DNA from: an uncultured Sutterella sp.
GTDB taxonomy: Bacteria; Pseudomonadota; Gammaproteobacteria; Burkholderiales; Burkholderiaceae_F
Assembly (NCBI GenBank): GCA_900545335.1
Contig: UQYP01000001.1
Location: 261,089 to 325,088 of the forward strand
Length of the DNA: 64,000 bases
Direction of reading: 5' to 3'
Shown: in pieces, positions 35,258 through 43,944 of the stretch
Layout: each line of letters opens with the position of its first letter
Numbering within the stretch: the first letter of the stretch is position 1
Program-made: the position numbers and the translations under genes
The notes under the pieces: generated by a model
Seen by the model: only the letters and a program-made list of their open reading frames with translations
The model's database searches: none
Told to the model about the DNA's origin: nothing

Positions 35258-36145
35258 TTATTTTTTCTTGATTTCATCTCTGAGTATATCAAGGAGCATT
35301 TCTGTGGCTTGGCTGATACGCCGATTTTTCGGCCATGCAACAACGACATCAGCTTCAAGGCGGGGACTGAGCGGAATGTGACGAAGAATGGAATTTTGGG
35401 TGGGCGTATAGATGTCTTTAAGCGCCAACACGTGCCCGAATCCTTCTTCGGCTAAAAGCGCTGCGTTATAGATCAGATTAAATGTACCGACGATATTGAG
35501 TTTGTCGGCAGATTGACCCAGCCAGCCGTTAAATTCGTTGTTGTTGAGCGCTTGTCTGGAGCACAGCAAAGGCACCTTGACGATATCGTTAACGGTAATA
35601 AATTCTTTATCGGCTAAAGGACCGTCAATGGGCGTTAAAAGTCCCCAAATGTCTTTTTCGGGCAACTTAATATAGTTGTAATCGGAAAGATCAACGGTTC
35701 CGATAAAGATTCCGATATCGGTGGTTCCATTGTGCAATCCTGAAGAAATATCGAGTTCGCTGCCACTGACAAAATTACATTGAACTTTAGGGGCTTGTTC
35801 GTGAAACCATCGGATGGCCCGCGCTAAAAAACGTATAACCGGTGTTTCACCTGCAGCGATGTTAATGGAGCCGACTACTTCGTCTTCGGCGCTCACTTCA
35901 GCTTTTGTTCGGTCAAATAAGTCCACTATTTCAAGGGCGCGAGCGTAAAAGAGCTCTCCTTTGGGAGTTAATTTGATTTTGCGGTTACTGCGCTCAAAAA
36001 GCTTGTGCCCCAACTCTTCTTCAAGCTCCATAAATTGTCGGGATAAAGTCGGCTGGGTAACGTAGAGTTGCTCGGCCGCTGCCGAGATACTTTGGGCTCT
36101 GACGGTTGCGATGAAATAACGGATTACGCGGATATTCATAGACAT
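35258..36145 (-). CDS. LysR-family transcription regulator
   Basis: 295-residue regulator with a helix-turn-helix at the N-terminus (QSISAAAEQLYVTQPTLSRQ, about 17-36) and an effector domain from about residue 90 (INIAAGETPVIRFLARAIRW). Length is standard and the sequence is not close to the 347-residue LysR proteins at 10595 and 11649. It is divergent from the M20D gene at 36358 with a 212-base spacer holding a repeated motif, so it most likely controls that gene and its own unit with ridA. Confidence 0.9.
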   Translation of the reverse strand: MSMNIRVIRYFIATVRAQSISAAAEQLYVTQPTLSRQFMELEEELGHKLFERSNRKIKLTPKGELFYARALEIVDLFDRTKAEVSAEDEVVGSINIAAGETPVIRFLARAIRWFHEQAPKVQCNFVSGSELDISSGLHNGTTDIGIFIGTVDLSDYNYIKLPEKDIWGLLTPIDGPLADKEFITVNDIVKVPLLCSRQALNNNEFNGWLGQSADKLNIVGTFNLIYNAALLAEEGFGHVLALKDIYTPTQNSILRHIPLSPRLEADVVVAWPKNRRISQATEMLLDILRDEIKKK

Positions 36146-36168
36146 GCTTTAAAGGCATTCGGTGCCCT

Positions 36169-36285
36169 AAACAATAGGTATTTAGGCAATATTTTAGTCT
36201 TTCTTTTAATCGTTCATTGGATAGGAAGGTCATATACCATTTGACGGCTCAATTAATCACAACCGCCTAGAAACAATAGATATTT
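36169..36285. promoter_or_regulatory. Repeated operator-like motif between lysR and the M20D gene
   Basis: AAACAATAGGTATTT (36169-36183) and AAACAATAGATATTT (36271-36285) differ at one base, stand 102 bases apart and each contain the palindromic core AATA-GR-TATT. Their placement in a divergent LysR spacer suggests regulator binding sites near each promoter. Confidence 0.5.
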
Positions 36286-36357
36286 TCTCCGTAGCAGCTT
36301 TCTTGAAGGTTAAGATAAGCAAATAACATTTAAAAACCGATTCGGAGAATCAGGATC

Positions 36358-37557
36358 ATGTATAGCTCTCAAGAAATTCAGTCCTATTTATCAGAGTGCT
36401 CTGAAGATTTAAAAACTTGCAGACATCATCTGCACCGTCACCCTGAGGTCGGTCTGGATTTACCGCAGACAGCTGCTTTCATTGAAAAAGAGCTGATGGC
36501 TTACGGTGTTGACGAAATTCATAAAGGTTTTGGCTCTACAGCGCTTGTCGCCGTGATTCACGGGAAAAATCCCGGTAAGCATTGGATCGGGCTGCGTGCT
36601 GATATGGATGCATTGCCGTTAACCGAGCAAAGCCATGTGGAATACGCCTCTGTCAATGAAAACAGAGCTCATGCCTGCGGGCATGACGGTCATATGACCG
36701 TGGCATTGGGAGCGTGTCGTTTTTTAGCTTCCCACAGGGATTTTAACGGGAGCGTTGCCGTCATTTTTCAGTCCGGAGAAGAGGGCTATGCCGGCGCCAG
36801 ACTCATGGTGGAAAACGGTCTGTTTGAAAAATTCCCCATTTCTGAAGTGTATGCGACACATTGCGAACCCACGTTACAAGTGGGACAAATCGGCATTGAT
36901 CCCGGCTACATTATGGCTGCGGCAGACATTTTTTCGATTGATGTGACGGGAAGAGGCGGACACGGAGCCAGACCGCAAAGCGCCGTCGACAGCGTTTTGG
37001 TGGCTTCCCAAATTGTGGTCAGTGCCCAGTCTATTGTGAGCCGAAACGTCAATCCTCTTCAGGCTGCGGTGGTCAGTTTCGGAGCAATTCTCTCGGGTGA
37101 TACACAGGGTTCGAGTGTATTGCCGCAAACCGCCAAACTTGTCGGTACCTGCAGAAGTTTTGAGCCTGAAGTGCAGGATCGGGTTCAGGAGCGTTTATGC
37201 GAAGTGGCAGAAGGCGTCGCTCAGACCTATGGAGCAAAAGCAGAGTGCCATTACAAGCGCCTGTATCCCGCACTTTTGAATCACAAAGAGCAGGCACAGG
37301 CGGTTAAAGAGCTCGTGCGAGACTGGCTGGGAGAGGCAGGCTTGATGCCGGCTCCTCAGCAGATGACGGCTGAAGACTTCGCCTTTATGACTCAGGTTCG
37401 TCCGGGCTGTCTTTTCCGCTTGGGAATCGGTGATGCCGAGCATCGGTCCAATCTTCACGAGTGTGAATTTGACTTTAATGATGAGGCGATTGTTTACGGC
37501 TCAACTCTGATGGTGCTTATTGCCCAAAGCCGTTTACTCGCATTAAACGGCCGATAA
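36358..37557 (+). CDS. M20D-family amidohydrolase
   Basis: 399-residue metallo-amidohydrolase of the hippurate hydrolase/IAA-amino-acid hydrolase/AbgB branch, which splits N-acyl amino acids. Metal motifs are GLRADMDALPL (about 78-88), HACGHDGHM (about 103-111), QSGEEGYAGARLM (about 138-150) and a C-terminal HECEF. The dimerisation domain starts around DVTGRGGHGARPQ. An acyl-amino-acid substrate is expected; the acyl group cannot be told. Divergent from a LysR gene that may sense the substrate. Confidence 0.87.
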   Translation: MYSSQEIQSYLSECSEDLKTCRHHLHRHPEVGLDLPQTAAFIEKELMAYGVDEIHKGFGSTALVAVIHGKNPGKHWIGLRADMDALPLTEQSHVEYASVNENRAHACGHDGHMTVALGACRFLASHRDFNGSVAVIFQSGEEGYAGARLMVENGLFEKFPISEVYATHCEPTLQVGQIGIDPGYIMAAADIFSIDVTGRGGHGARPQSAVDSVLVASQIVVSAQSIVSRNVNPLQAAVVSFGAILSGDTQGSSVLPQTAKLVGTCRSFEPEVQDRVQERLCEVAEGVAQTYGAKAECHYKRLYPALLNHKEQAQAVKELVRDWLGEAGLMPAPQQMTAEDFAFMTQVRPGCLFRLGIGDAEHRSNLHECEFDFNDEAIVYGSTLMVLIAQSRLLALNGR

Positions 37558-37571
37558 TCAGTGCAAAAAAA

Positions 37572-37601
37572 GAGGCTTTTTGCAAAAATGCGAAAAGCCT
37601 C
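37572..37601 (-). terminator. Terminator of serB
   Basis: GAGGCTTTT (37572-37580) and AAAAGCCTC (37593-37601) form a 9-base-pair stem; on the minus strand seven T follow. It ends the long ABC-phosphodiesterase-serB operon and could also stop the M20D transcript. Confidence 0.85.
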
Positions 37602-37625
37602 CGGTCTTATTATTGAGCCAAAATT

Positions 37626-38480
37626 TTATTCTTTTTTCCCATCTTCCCAGTATTCGACAAAGAACGGGATAATGCTGTCCAAGTTGCCGTGATTGATTCG
37701 ATAAGGGGCGCTTGCTGCGACAATGGGCTTGCCATGGAATGCAAAGCCGATACCGGCTGTTTTGATCATTTCCAAATCGTTGGCACCATCGCCTCCGGCA
37801 ATAGCTTGGCTGTGGTGCAGCCCATGGAGCATGCAGAGCATATCGAGTGCGCGGCGCTTGCCCGCAGCATCTAAAATTTCTCCGCCGCCGGGGCCGGTCG
37901 TTTCACCCGTAAAGTAGCCGTCTTTCATAATCAGGTGATTGCAAAGGTAACCAGTCATTCCCAGTTTTTCGCAGACAACTTTGGCAATGGCATCAAAACC
38001 CCCGGAAAGGATATAAGTTTTGAGGCCGTGAGCCTTGGCAAAATTAATCAGTTCAACGGCTCCGGGCATCAATTTGGCGTGAGTGGCCGTCACATCCATG
38101 TAGTGAGCGGGAGCTCCTTTAAAGAGTTTGACGCGCTCTCTGAGATACTCTGCAAAAGGCATGTGGCCCTGCATGGCAATTTCTGTCATGCGTGCCACTT
38201 CTTCACCCACACCGCACTGCCAGGCAATGTCATCAATGCACTCCAATTCAATGAGTGTGCTGTCCATATCTAAGGTAAGGATGCCGAAATTTTTGATGCT
38301 CAGGCCATCGGGCACACAGTTGACATCAAAGCCTAATTTGGTACCCCTTTCGAGCAAATCTTGGGTTAATACATCGTCAGCGCCGTTAATGCGCACAGCA
38401 TTGGGTTTTACCCAAATATTTTTGATGGCCAAGCTTTCTGCAAAAGCATCTGCCCCCATACCTTCAATGACAATATCCAT
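37626..38480 (-). CDS. serB: Phosphoserine phosphatase SerB
   Basis: HAD-family enzyme hydrolysing phosphoserine to serine and phosphate. After an N-terminal domain of about 70 residues come the nucleophile motif TLDMDSTLIELECIDDIA, the ILSGGFDAIAKVV motif II and GDGANDLEMIKTAGIGFAFHGKP. 284 residues matches SerB. It is the last gene of an operon with a phosphodiesterase and a Dpp-like importer (14 bases after the phosphodiesterase), unusual company for a biosynthetic enzyme and a hint that phosphoserine is released from an imported compound. Confidence 0.92.
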   Translation of the reverse strand: MDIVIEGMGADAFAESLAIKNIWVKPNAVRINGADDVLTQDLLERGTKLGFDVNCVPDGLSIKNFGILTLDMDSTLIELECIDDIAWQCGVGEEVARMTEIAMQGHMPFAEYLRERVKLFKGAPAHYMDVTATHAKLMPGAVELINFAKAHGLKTYILSGGFDAIAKVVCEKLGMTGYLCNHLIMKDGYFTGETTGPGGGEILDAAGKRRALDMLCMLHGLHHSQAIAGGDGANDLEMIKTAGIGFAFHGKPIVAASAPYRINHGNLDSIIPFFVEYWEDGKKE

Positions 38481-38494
38481 GTGAGTTACTCCCG

Positions 38495-40021
38495 TTAATT
38501 AAGTTCTTTGATTTTACAGCTGCCCGCACGAGCACCTTCGCAAACATAGAGGTGTTTGCCGAAACGAATCCGTTGAATGTACTGAATGAAATGACCGTGC
38601 TGCATGGTCAGTACCTCTTCTTCAGAGTCCATTTTTTCTTTGCCGCCGATTGCTTCGGTCAGTACACGGGCATCGGGCAAGGGCATGAGCGCATTGGCAG
38701 AGTCTGTAAGGCCCATGAGTTTCATCACTGTCAGAGCAAAATCGTCATGCCCTGCAGGCTCTGTATGAGTCAATTCAGAAGAGCTGAAACGGTCACCCTG
38801 AATAGCCAAAAGACTTTGAATTTCTGCCGGCAAAAGTCCGCCGTGATTGCCGGCGCCGATTGCAAGAGATGCCCCCATAATCAGTTTGCCCTTTTGAGGA
38901 TTATTTCTCATTGTCACGCGGATATCGGGACCTCTGGCGTGATCAGAAAAGATCAAGGCTTCAGAGAAAGTTCCGGGTACCCTGCCTTCAATGTCTTCAA
39001 TGCAGGCATGTTCTTTGGGTTGAGAGAAAATCATTCCGACTTCATCGAGTGCCATTAACTCATCTCTGAGTCGTAATAATTTTTCTTCATCGGGGTGAGT
39101 CAGCCACAATCCCAATGTGTAGTCTCCGACCATAATGAGGTCACATTCTTCAACAGAGCGGCCTTCGGCAAGATCTTTACGCGTAAAGACCTTCCAGCCG
39201 TTTTCAATGAGCTTGGCCTTTAAGTCAAAGTGTGCGCAAACTTCTCCATGACCATGATCGGAGATCACAGCAAGCTGCACGCCTTTTTCCTTTCCTTCAC
39301 TTTCCCACCAATTGAGAATCTTTTTGAAAGCCTCATCGGCGTGCTTTCTCGCCTGACGGGTCTTGGGGTCAAAAATGCCGAATTCATGACTGGAGTGATC
39401 GGGCTCCCCGATCCAAAGGATGGTGACATCACCTAAACCGCGGGGCAATTCATGCTCAAAAAAGAGATCCGTTACCAACTGCGTGCCCTCAAAGTCAGGG
39501 AAATGCAATTGCACCCCATTTCCCCATTTGGCTTGAAGAGCCTCGCGTTCTGATTCGGGGAGTGTGAGGCCGATGTCATGAACACAGCAATTGAGGTGTC
39601 CGGGATAGCGGTCTGCATGAATATGCTGCAAACGGGTGCTGCCGGAAGAGTTTGCGCAGATGACTCTCAGAGTTTTGCCGGCATGCCCTAAACGATCTCC
39701 AAGGGTAGGAATGTTAATTAAGTTGCCGTTGGCATCATGAGCTTCAATACTGGGGACGCTGGATCCTACAAAAACAGCCTCTTGAGACTGAACCGAACGG
39801 TCAAAATAAGCATTGGCGATGATGCCGTGTTTATTCGGTCTGAAACCGGAGAAAATCGTCGGATGGTTGACATAGGTTTCCGTCGGGAAAGTTGCCATGT
39901 AACGCGTCCAGTGGTGAGACTTTTCGATAAAGGCCGAAAGCGTCGGCATGTCCTCTTTAATGCAGTCGGGACGCAGTCCGTCAAACCCGACGATAACGAA
40001 ACGAGTTTTATTGTTATTCAT
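38495..40021 (-). CDS. Alkaline-phosphatase-superfamily phosphodiesterase
   Basis: 508-residue enzyme of the type I phosphodiesterase/nucleotide pyrophosphatase family, which includes phosphonoacetate hydrolase. Metal and nucleophile residues are in place: VGFDGLRPD (Asp near 14), FPTETYVNHPT with nucleophile Thr49, GEPDHSSHEFG, SDHGHGE and the late GAGNHGG histidine. No signal peptide is seen, so it probably acts in the cytoplasm on substrate brought in by the ABC system encoded upstream; the gap to dppC-like gene is 4 bases. A diester or phosphonate substrate is inferred. Confidence 0.85.
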   Translation of the reverse strand: MNNNKTRFVIVGFDGLRPDCIKEDMPTLSAFIEKSHHWTRYMATFPTETYVNHPTIFSGFRPNKHGIIANAYFDRSVQSQEAVFVGSSVPSIEAHDANGNLINIPTLGDRLGHAGKTLRVICANSSGSTRLQHIHADRYPGHLNCCVHDIGLTLPESEREALQAKWGNGVQLHFPDFEGTQLVTDLFFEHELPRGLGDVTILWIGEPDHSSHEFGIFDPKTRQARKHADEAFKKILNWWESEGKEKGVQLAVISDHGHGEVCAHFDLKAKLIENGWKVFTRKDLAEGRSVEECDLIMVGDYTLGLWLTHPDEEKLLRLRDELMALDEVGMIFSQPKEHACIEDIEGRVPGTFSEALIFSDHARGPDIRVTMRNNPQKGKLIMGASLAIGAGNHGGLLPAEIQSLLAIQGDRFSSSELTHTEPAGHDDFALTVMKLMGLTDSANALMPLPDARVLTEAIGGKEKMDSEEEVLTMQHGHFIQYIQRIRFGKHLYVCEGARAGSCKIKELN

Positions 40022-40025
40022 ATTG

Positions 40026-40865
40026 TTATCTGCCTTGCGGTTCTAATTTTTGTTGTACAAAATCGCCCAGAATTGACATCGAGAGCGTAGATAAAACAAT
40101 CACAACGCCGGGGATCACAGCAATCCACCAAGCAGTTGTCAAATAATCACGTCCAAAGCCCAACATCGTTCCCAACGAACTCATCGGCGGTTGAACACCA
40201 ACACCCAAGAATGAAAGTGAAGTTTCCAGCAAAATCATGCCGGGGAAGTTTAGCGTCATGTTAACCACCAGCGCGGAGGCAATATTGGGCAGAATGTGTT
40301 TGATTGCAATGCGCCAGGTCGGAATACCCAGACCTTCCAAAGCATTGGCGTAGCCTTCGGTGTAAGCCGAGCGAGCGAGGTTTCTCGTCAGACGTGCATA
40401 GCGGTCCCACCCGTATACGGCCATGATGACAATAATCACCGTGACATTGGTGCCTAAGAAGGCAAGGATTGTCAAAGCGAGGATGATAAAGGGCAGAGAG
40501 GCCGTGAAGTCAACTGCTGCATTTAACGTATCATCAACCAGTCCGCCAAAGCGAGCCGCCAAAAATCCCAACGTTGTGCCGATAATGGCACCTAAGATTG
40601 TGCCGGCGATAGCCAGTAAAAATGACAGACGCAGGGAGTAAACCAAGCGGGAAAACACATCGCGCCCCAACTCATCGGTGCCCAGAATATGAGCAAAGCT
40701 CGTAAAGGGCATCGTCAGACGCGAAGTTAAATCCATTTGTTCAATATCGTAGGGCGCCACCCAGGGGGCGAGCACACCGAACGCAAAGAAGATAAAAAGC
40801 AGACCCGCACTGCAATACACAAGGATGTCCGAGCCTTTCTTTTGCACATTAATGAATTGAGCCAT
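40026..40865 (-). CDS. Dpp/Opp-type ABC permease, second subunit
   Basis: 279-residue inner-membrane permease of the DppC type, with about six hydrophobic segments. The GTDELGRDVFSRLVYSLRLS block (about 60-79) and the EAA loop EGYANALEGLGIPTWRIAIKHILPN (split here across about 170-195) are characteristic. Works as a heterodimer with the product of the preceding gene, 15 bases upstream. Substrate cannot be told from the permease; the operon suggests an organophosphorus solute rather than a plain dipeptide. Confidence 0.9.
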   Translation of the reverse strand: MAQFINVQKKGSDILVYCSAGLLFIFFAFGVLAPWVAPYDIEQMDLTSRLTMPFTSFAHILGTDELGRDVFSRLVYSLRLSFLLAIAGTILGAIIGTTLGFLAARFGGLVDDTLNAAVDFTASLPFIILALTILAFLGTNVTVIIVIMAVYGWDRYARLTRNLARSAYTEGYANALEGLGIPTWRIAIKHILPNIASALVVNMTLNFPGMILLETSLSFLGVGVQPPMSSLGTMLGFGRDYLTTAWWIAVIPGVVIVLSTLSMSILGDFVQQKLEPQGR

Positions 40866-40880
40866 TTGTCTCGTACTCCG

Positions 40881-41807
40881 TTAGTTATTGCTCTTACGCA
40901 AGCGAGGATTGACAACAAGAGCAAGCAGATCCATCGCAAGGTTGGCGATAATAAGTGAGGCACCGGTTGCCAGCACAATCAGTTGAACCACGGGGATGTC
41001 ACGGTTGGCAACAGACTGAACCAGGAGTTTGCCGACTCCGGGCCAGGAGAAAACGTTTTCAGTAATCACTGCACCTGCCACGAGCGTTCCCAGGAAAAAG
41101 CCCATGATGGTCAAAATGGAGAGCATGGCATTGGGCAGAGCGTGCAGCCAAATGACGCGTCTTTCCGGCAGCCCTCTCATGCGAGCGGCTTTCACACAGG
41201 GCAGTCTCATTGCATCAATCATGGCGCTTCGGGCATACCGGGAGAAAATGGCAGCTTCGGAAGTAGCCATCGTGATAATCGGCATGATGTAGTGCCAGAC
41301 GGTCGCGTTGCCGTAAGAAGGCAGCCAGCCCAACCAGATGGAGAAAATGAGCAGAAGCAAAACGCCCATGAAGAAGTTCGGCACGGCGTAGCCGAAAACC
41401 GAAACGAACATCATGGCTTTATCGAGGTTGCTGTTTCTGTGTAAAGCAGCAATCACGCCCGCAGGAATGCCGAATAAAAGCGTCACAATCGCAGTCGGAA
41501 TCATCAGATCGAGCGTCGGCCAGAAGGCGTTTAAAAAGACCTCTTTAACAGGCAGCCCCGTGAGGTAACTTCTGCCCATATCCAAAGTGATGAACTTTTG
41601 CAGATAAACGAGGAACTGTTCCCAAAGCGGTCTGTCGAGTCCCCATTGAGCGCGGAAAGCAGCCAAAGCGGTCGCATCAGCTCCATCGCCCAGCATGATA
41701 CGAGCCGGGTCACCGGTTAAATGCAAAGCGAAAAAGACGCACGCGGTGAGCAAAAACAGCGTCACAAGCGAGCGCAAAACGATACGTAGAACAAGCGCTA
41801 CCATCAC
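40881..41807 (-). CDS. Dpp/Opp-type ABC permease, first subunit
   Basis: 308-residue inner-membrane permease of the DppB type. The N-terminal helix is followed by TGDPARIMLGDGADATALAA and LGLDRPLWEQF-like (WGLDRPLWEQFLVYLQ) sequence; the EAA loop is AARMRGLPERRVIWLHALPN near residue 205. Six membrane helices. Its start overlaps the end of the fused ATPase gene by four bases, indicating translational coupling. Confidence 0.9.
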   Translation of the reverse strand: MMVALVLRIVLRSLVTLFLLTACVFFALHLTGDPARIMLGDGADATALAAFRAQWGLDRPLWEQFLVYLQKFITLDMGRSYLTGLPVKEVFLNAFWPTLDLMIPTAIVTLLFGIPAGVIAALHRNSNLDKAMMFVSVFGYAVPNFFMGVLLLLIFSIWLGWLPSYGNATVWHYIMPIITMATSEAAIFSRYARSAMIDAMRLPCVKAARMRGLPERRVIWLHALPNAMLSILTIMGFFLGTLVAGAVITENVFSWPGVGKLLVQSVANRDIPVVQLIVLATGASLIIANLAMDLLALVVNPRLRKSNN

Positions 41808-43873
41808 GCTTCTCCTTCGGAGGCCTGGAGTGCTTCAAAAGCTTTTTGCTCAAAGCAGGCACAGGCGTGGTTGTCGGAAAGTTTCGTCAGAGTCGGCACT
41901 TCTAAATGGCATCGTGAGCTTGCCACCGGGCAGCGGTTGGCAAAGACGCAGCCTTTGGGACGATCAATGGGGCTCGGCATTGAGCCCTTCGGATAAAAGT
42001 GAATGACACTCGCATCGGCCCCGGGGGTGCTCGCCATCAAAAGCTTCGTGTAGGGGTGCTTCGGACGCTTGAAAATTTCATCCACATCGCCCGCTTCCAC
42101 AATGCGCCCGAGGTACATAACGACCACGCGATCGCAGATGTAGCGCACGACGTTGAGGTTGTGCGAGACGAAAAGCATCGACACCTGGCTTGCATTTCGG
42201 AGGTTGTAGAGCAGTTCAAGCACCTGAGCCTGAATAGAAACGTCCAGAGAGGCTACCGGTTCGTCGCAGACCAAAAGCGCGGGCTCAAGGGCTACGGCTC
42301 GCGCAATGGCTGCGCGCTGCAGCTGACCGCCTGACATCACCACCGGCAGTTTATTTATGTGGTGAGCGGGCATCCCGACCGCTTTTAAAACCGCAGCAGC
42401 TCTTTCGAGAGCAGCCTCTTTTGAGAGATTTTTGTGAACCATTAAAGGTTCAGCAACCTGTTCAATGACAGGCATTCTCGCATCAAAGCAGCCGTAAGGA
42501 TCCTGATAGATCATCTGCATGGCTGCGCGCTGAGCCCGCCAGGCCTTACTTCTCGGTTCGGGGATCGGTTGGTTTTTAAAGAGAACGACCCCTTGGGTGG
42601 GCTTTTGATGCCCGAGCAAAAGTCTCGCCAAAGTTGATTTGCCGCAACCGGATTCGCCGACCAAACCTAAAATTTCTCCGTGTTCAATCTGAACTTCGAT
42701 GTCCTGGAGCACGTCCCACGGTTTTTTGCGGCCCAAAAAGCCCTGACGCGTGTAGTAGCAGTGCTTTTGAATGTGAGCATCTACGAGGGTCGGAAAGTCG
42801 GTCTGCTCCATGTTGACCAAAGACTTCATCATGTCGGTGACCTGACTGAGCCCATCTTTTTGCTCTTGTTCAGAAGCTTCATGGGCTTTCGTGCAACGGG
42901 AGCGCCAATGCACAGCCTTATCAAGATCGGCTAAATCGGTGAGTGTCTGTCTGCAGGTGTCACAGACTTTTGCACAGCGGCTTGCAAAGGGACAGCCGCT
43001 TCCGAGTTTGTCAGGCGGCGGGATTTCCCCCGGAATGGGCTTTAAAGTGCCTTTGACGCTTGTCATATCGGGCATGGCATCCAAAAGCCCTTCGGTGTAG
43101 GGGTGAGCCGGATTGGGCAAAACCTTTGCAACCGGTCCTTCTTCGAGGAGATACCCTGCGTACATCACGGAGACTTTATCGGCGACGTCGTGAGCCAGGT
43201 GCAAATCATGCGTGACCAAAAGCATGGACATATTGAGTTTGCGAATGGTTTCACGCAGCTCCTGCAAAAGTTCTCTTTGCACAACAACGTCCAAAGCTGT
43301 TGTCGGTTCATCGGCTAAAAGCAGTTTCGGAGCGCCTACCAAAGCCAACGCAATCATGATGCGCTGACGCATGCCGCCCGAGAGTTGATGCGCATAGGCT
43401 GTCATTCGCTTTTCAGGAGCAGTAATGCCGACGGTCTTTAGGAGTTCAAGTGCGATATCGTGCAGGTCGTGTTTGTGGGCGGCGAGCACTTTGGCTGTGT
43501 TTTGACCGCGGTAATTGGGATGGCGGCAGGCAATGGTTTCCATCAATTGGTAGCCGATGGTGCGCATAGGGTTCAGAGCACTCATGGCATCTTGCACAAC
43601 CATAGCGATTTCTGCTCCGCGCAGTTTCCGATATTCTTCGGCCGATAGTGTTAAAAGCTCTTTGCCTTGAAACTGGATGCTGCCGTTGATGCGGCAATTG
43701 TTGCCTGCCAGGCCAAGAATGGAGCGGGCAAGCACACTTTTACCCGAACCTGATTCACCGATAAGAGCGTGGATTACGCCTTGTTCGATATCAAGGTCGA
43801 TACCATGGAGCACTTCCACGGGACCGAACGAAACATGCAGGTCTCGGATGCTGATCAGAGGATCGTTTTGCAT
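41804..43873 (-). CDS. Fused Dpp/Opp-type ABC ATPase (DppD-DppF)
   Basis: 689-residue protein joining the two ATPases of a peptide-type importer. The first half (about 1-320) has Walker A GESGSGKSVLARS, signature LSGGMRQRIMIA and a C-terminal oligopeptide-transporter cysteine motif (CPFASRCAKVCDTC). The second half (about 350-689) has GESGCGKSTLARL, MSGGQLQRAAIARA and CVFANRCPVASSRC. These Cys clusters are known in Opp/Dpp ATPases to bind an iron-sulphur cluster. The fusion is like YejF/GsiA. It follows the binding-protein gene after a hairpin. Confidence 0.9.
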   Translation of the reverse strand: MQNDPLISIRDLHVSFGPVEVLHGIDLDIEQGVIHALIGESGSGKSVLARSILGLAGNNCRINGSIQFQGKELLTLSAEEYRKLRGAEIAMVVQDAMSALNPMRTIGYQLMETIACRHPNYRGQNTAKVLAAHKHDLHDIALELLKTVGITAPEKRMTAYAHQLSGGMRQRIMIALALVGAPKLLLADEPTTALDVVVQRELLQELRETIRKLNMSMLLVTHDLHLAHDVADKVSVMYAGYLLEEGPVAKVLPNPAHPYTEGLLDAMPDMTSVKGTLKPIPGEIPPPDKLGSGCPFASRCAKVCDTCRQTLTDLADLDKAVHWRSRCTKAHEASEQEQKDGLSQVTDMMKSLVNMEQTDFPTLVDAHIQKHCYYTRQGFLGRKKPWDVLQDIEVQIEHGEILGLVGESGCGKSTLARLLLGHQKPTQGVVLFKNQPIPEPRSKAWRAQRAAMQMIYQDPYGCFDARMPVIEQVAEPLMVHKNLSKEAALERAAAVLKAVGMPAHHINKLPVVMSGGQLQRAAIARAVALEPALLVCDEPVASLDVSIQAQVLELLYNLRNASQVSMLFVSHNLNVVRYICDRVVVMYLGRIVEAGDVDEIFKRPKHPYTKLLMASTPGADASVIHFYPKGSMPSPIDRPKGCVFANRCPVASSRCHLEVPTLTKLSDNHACACFEQKAFEALQASEGEA

Positions 43874-43894
43874 GAGATAGTTTGAAATGCGAAA

Positions 43895-43927
43895 CCCGCC
43901 CCTAAGCCATGAACGACCAGGAGCGGG
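43895..43927 (-). terminator. Intercistronic hairpin after the binding-protein gene
   Basis: CCCGCCCCT (43895-43903) pairs with AGGAGCGGG (43919-43927) with one mismatch, in the 71-base gap between the binding-protein and ATPase genes. Without a T run it is more likely an mRNA-stabilising or attenuating stem. Confidence 0.45.
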
Positions 43928-43944
43928 GAAGGGTTAGTCGGAGA

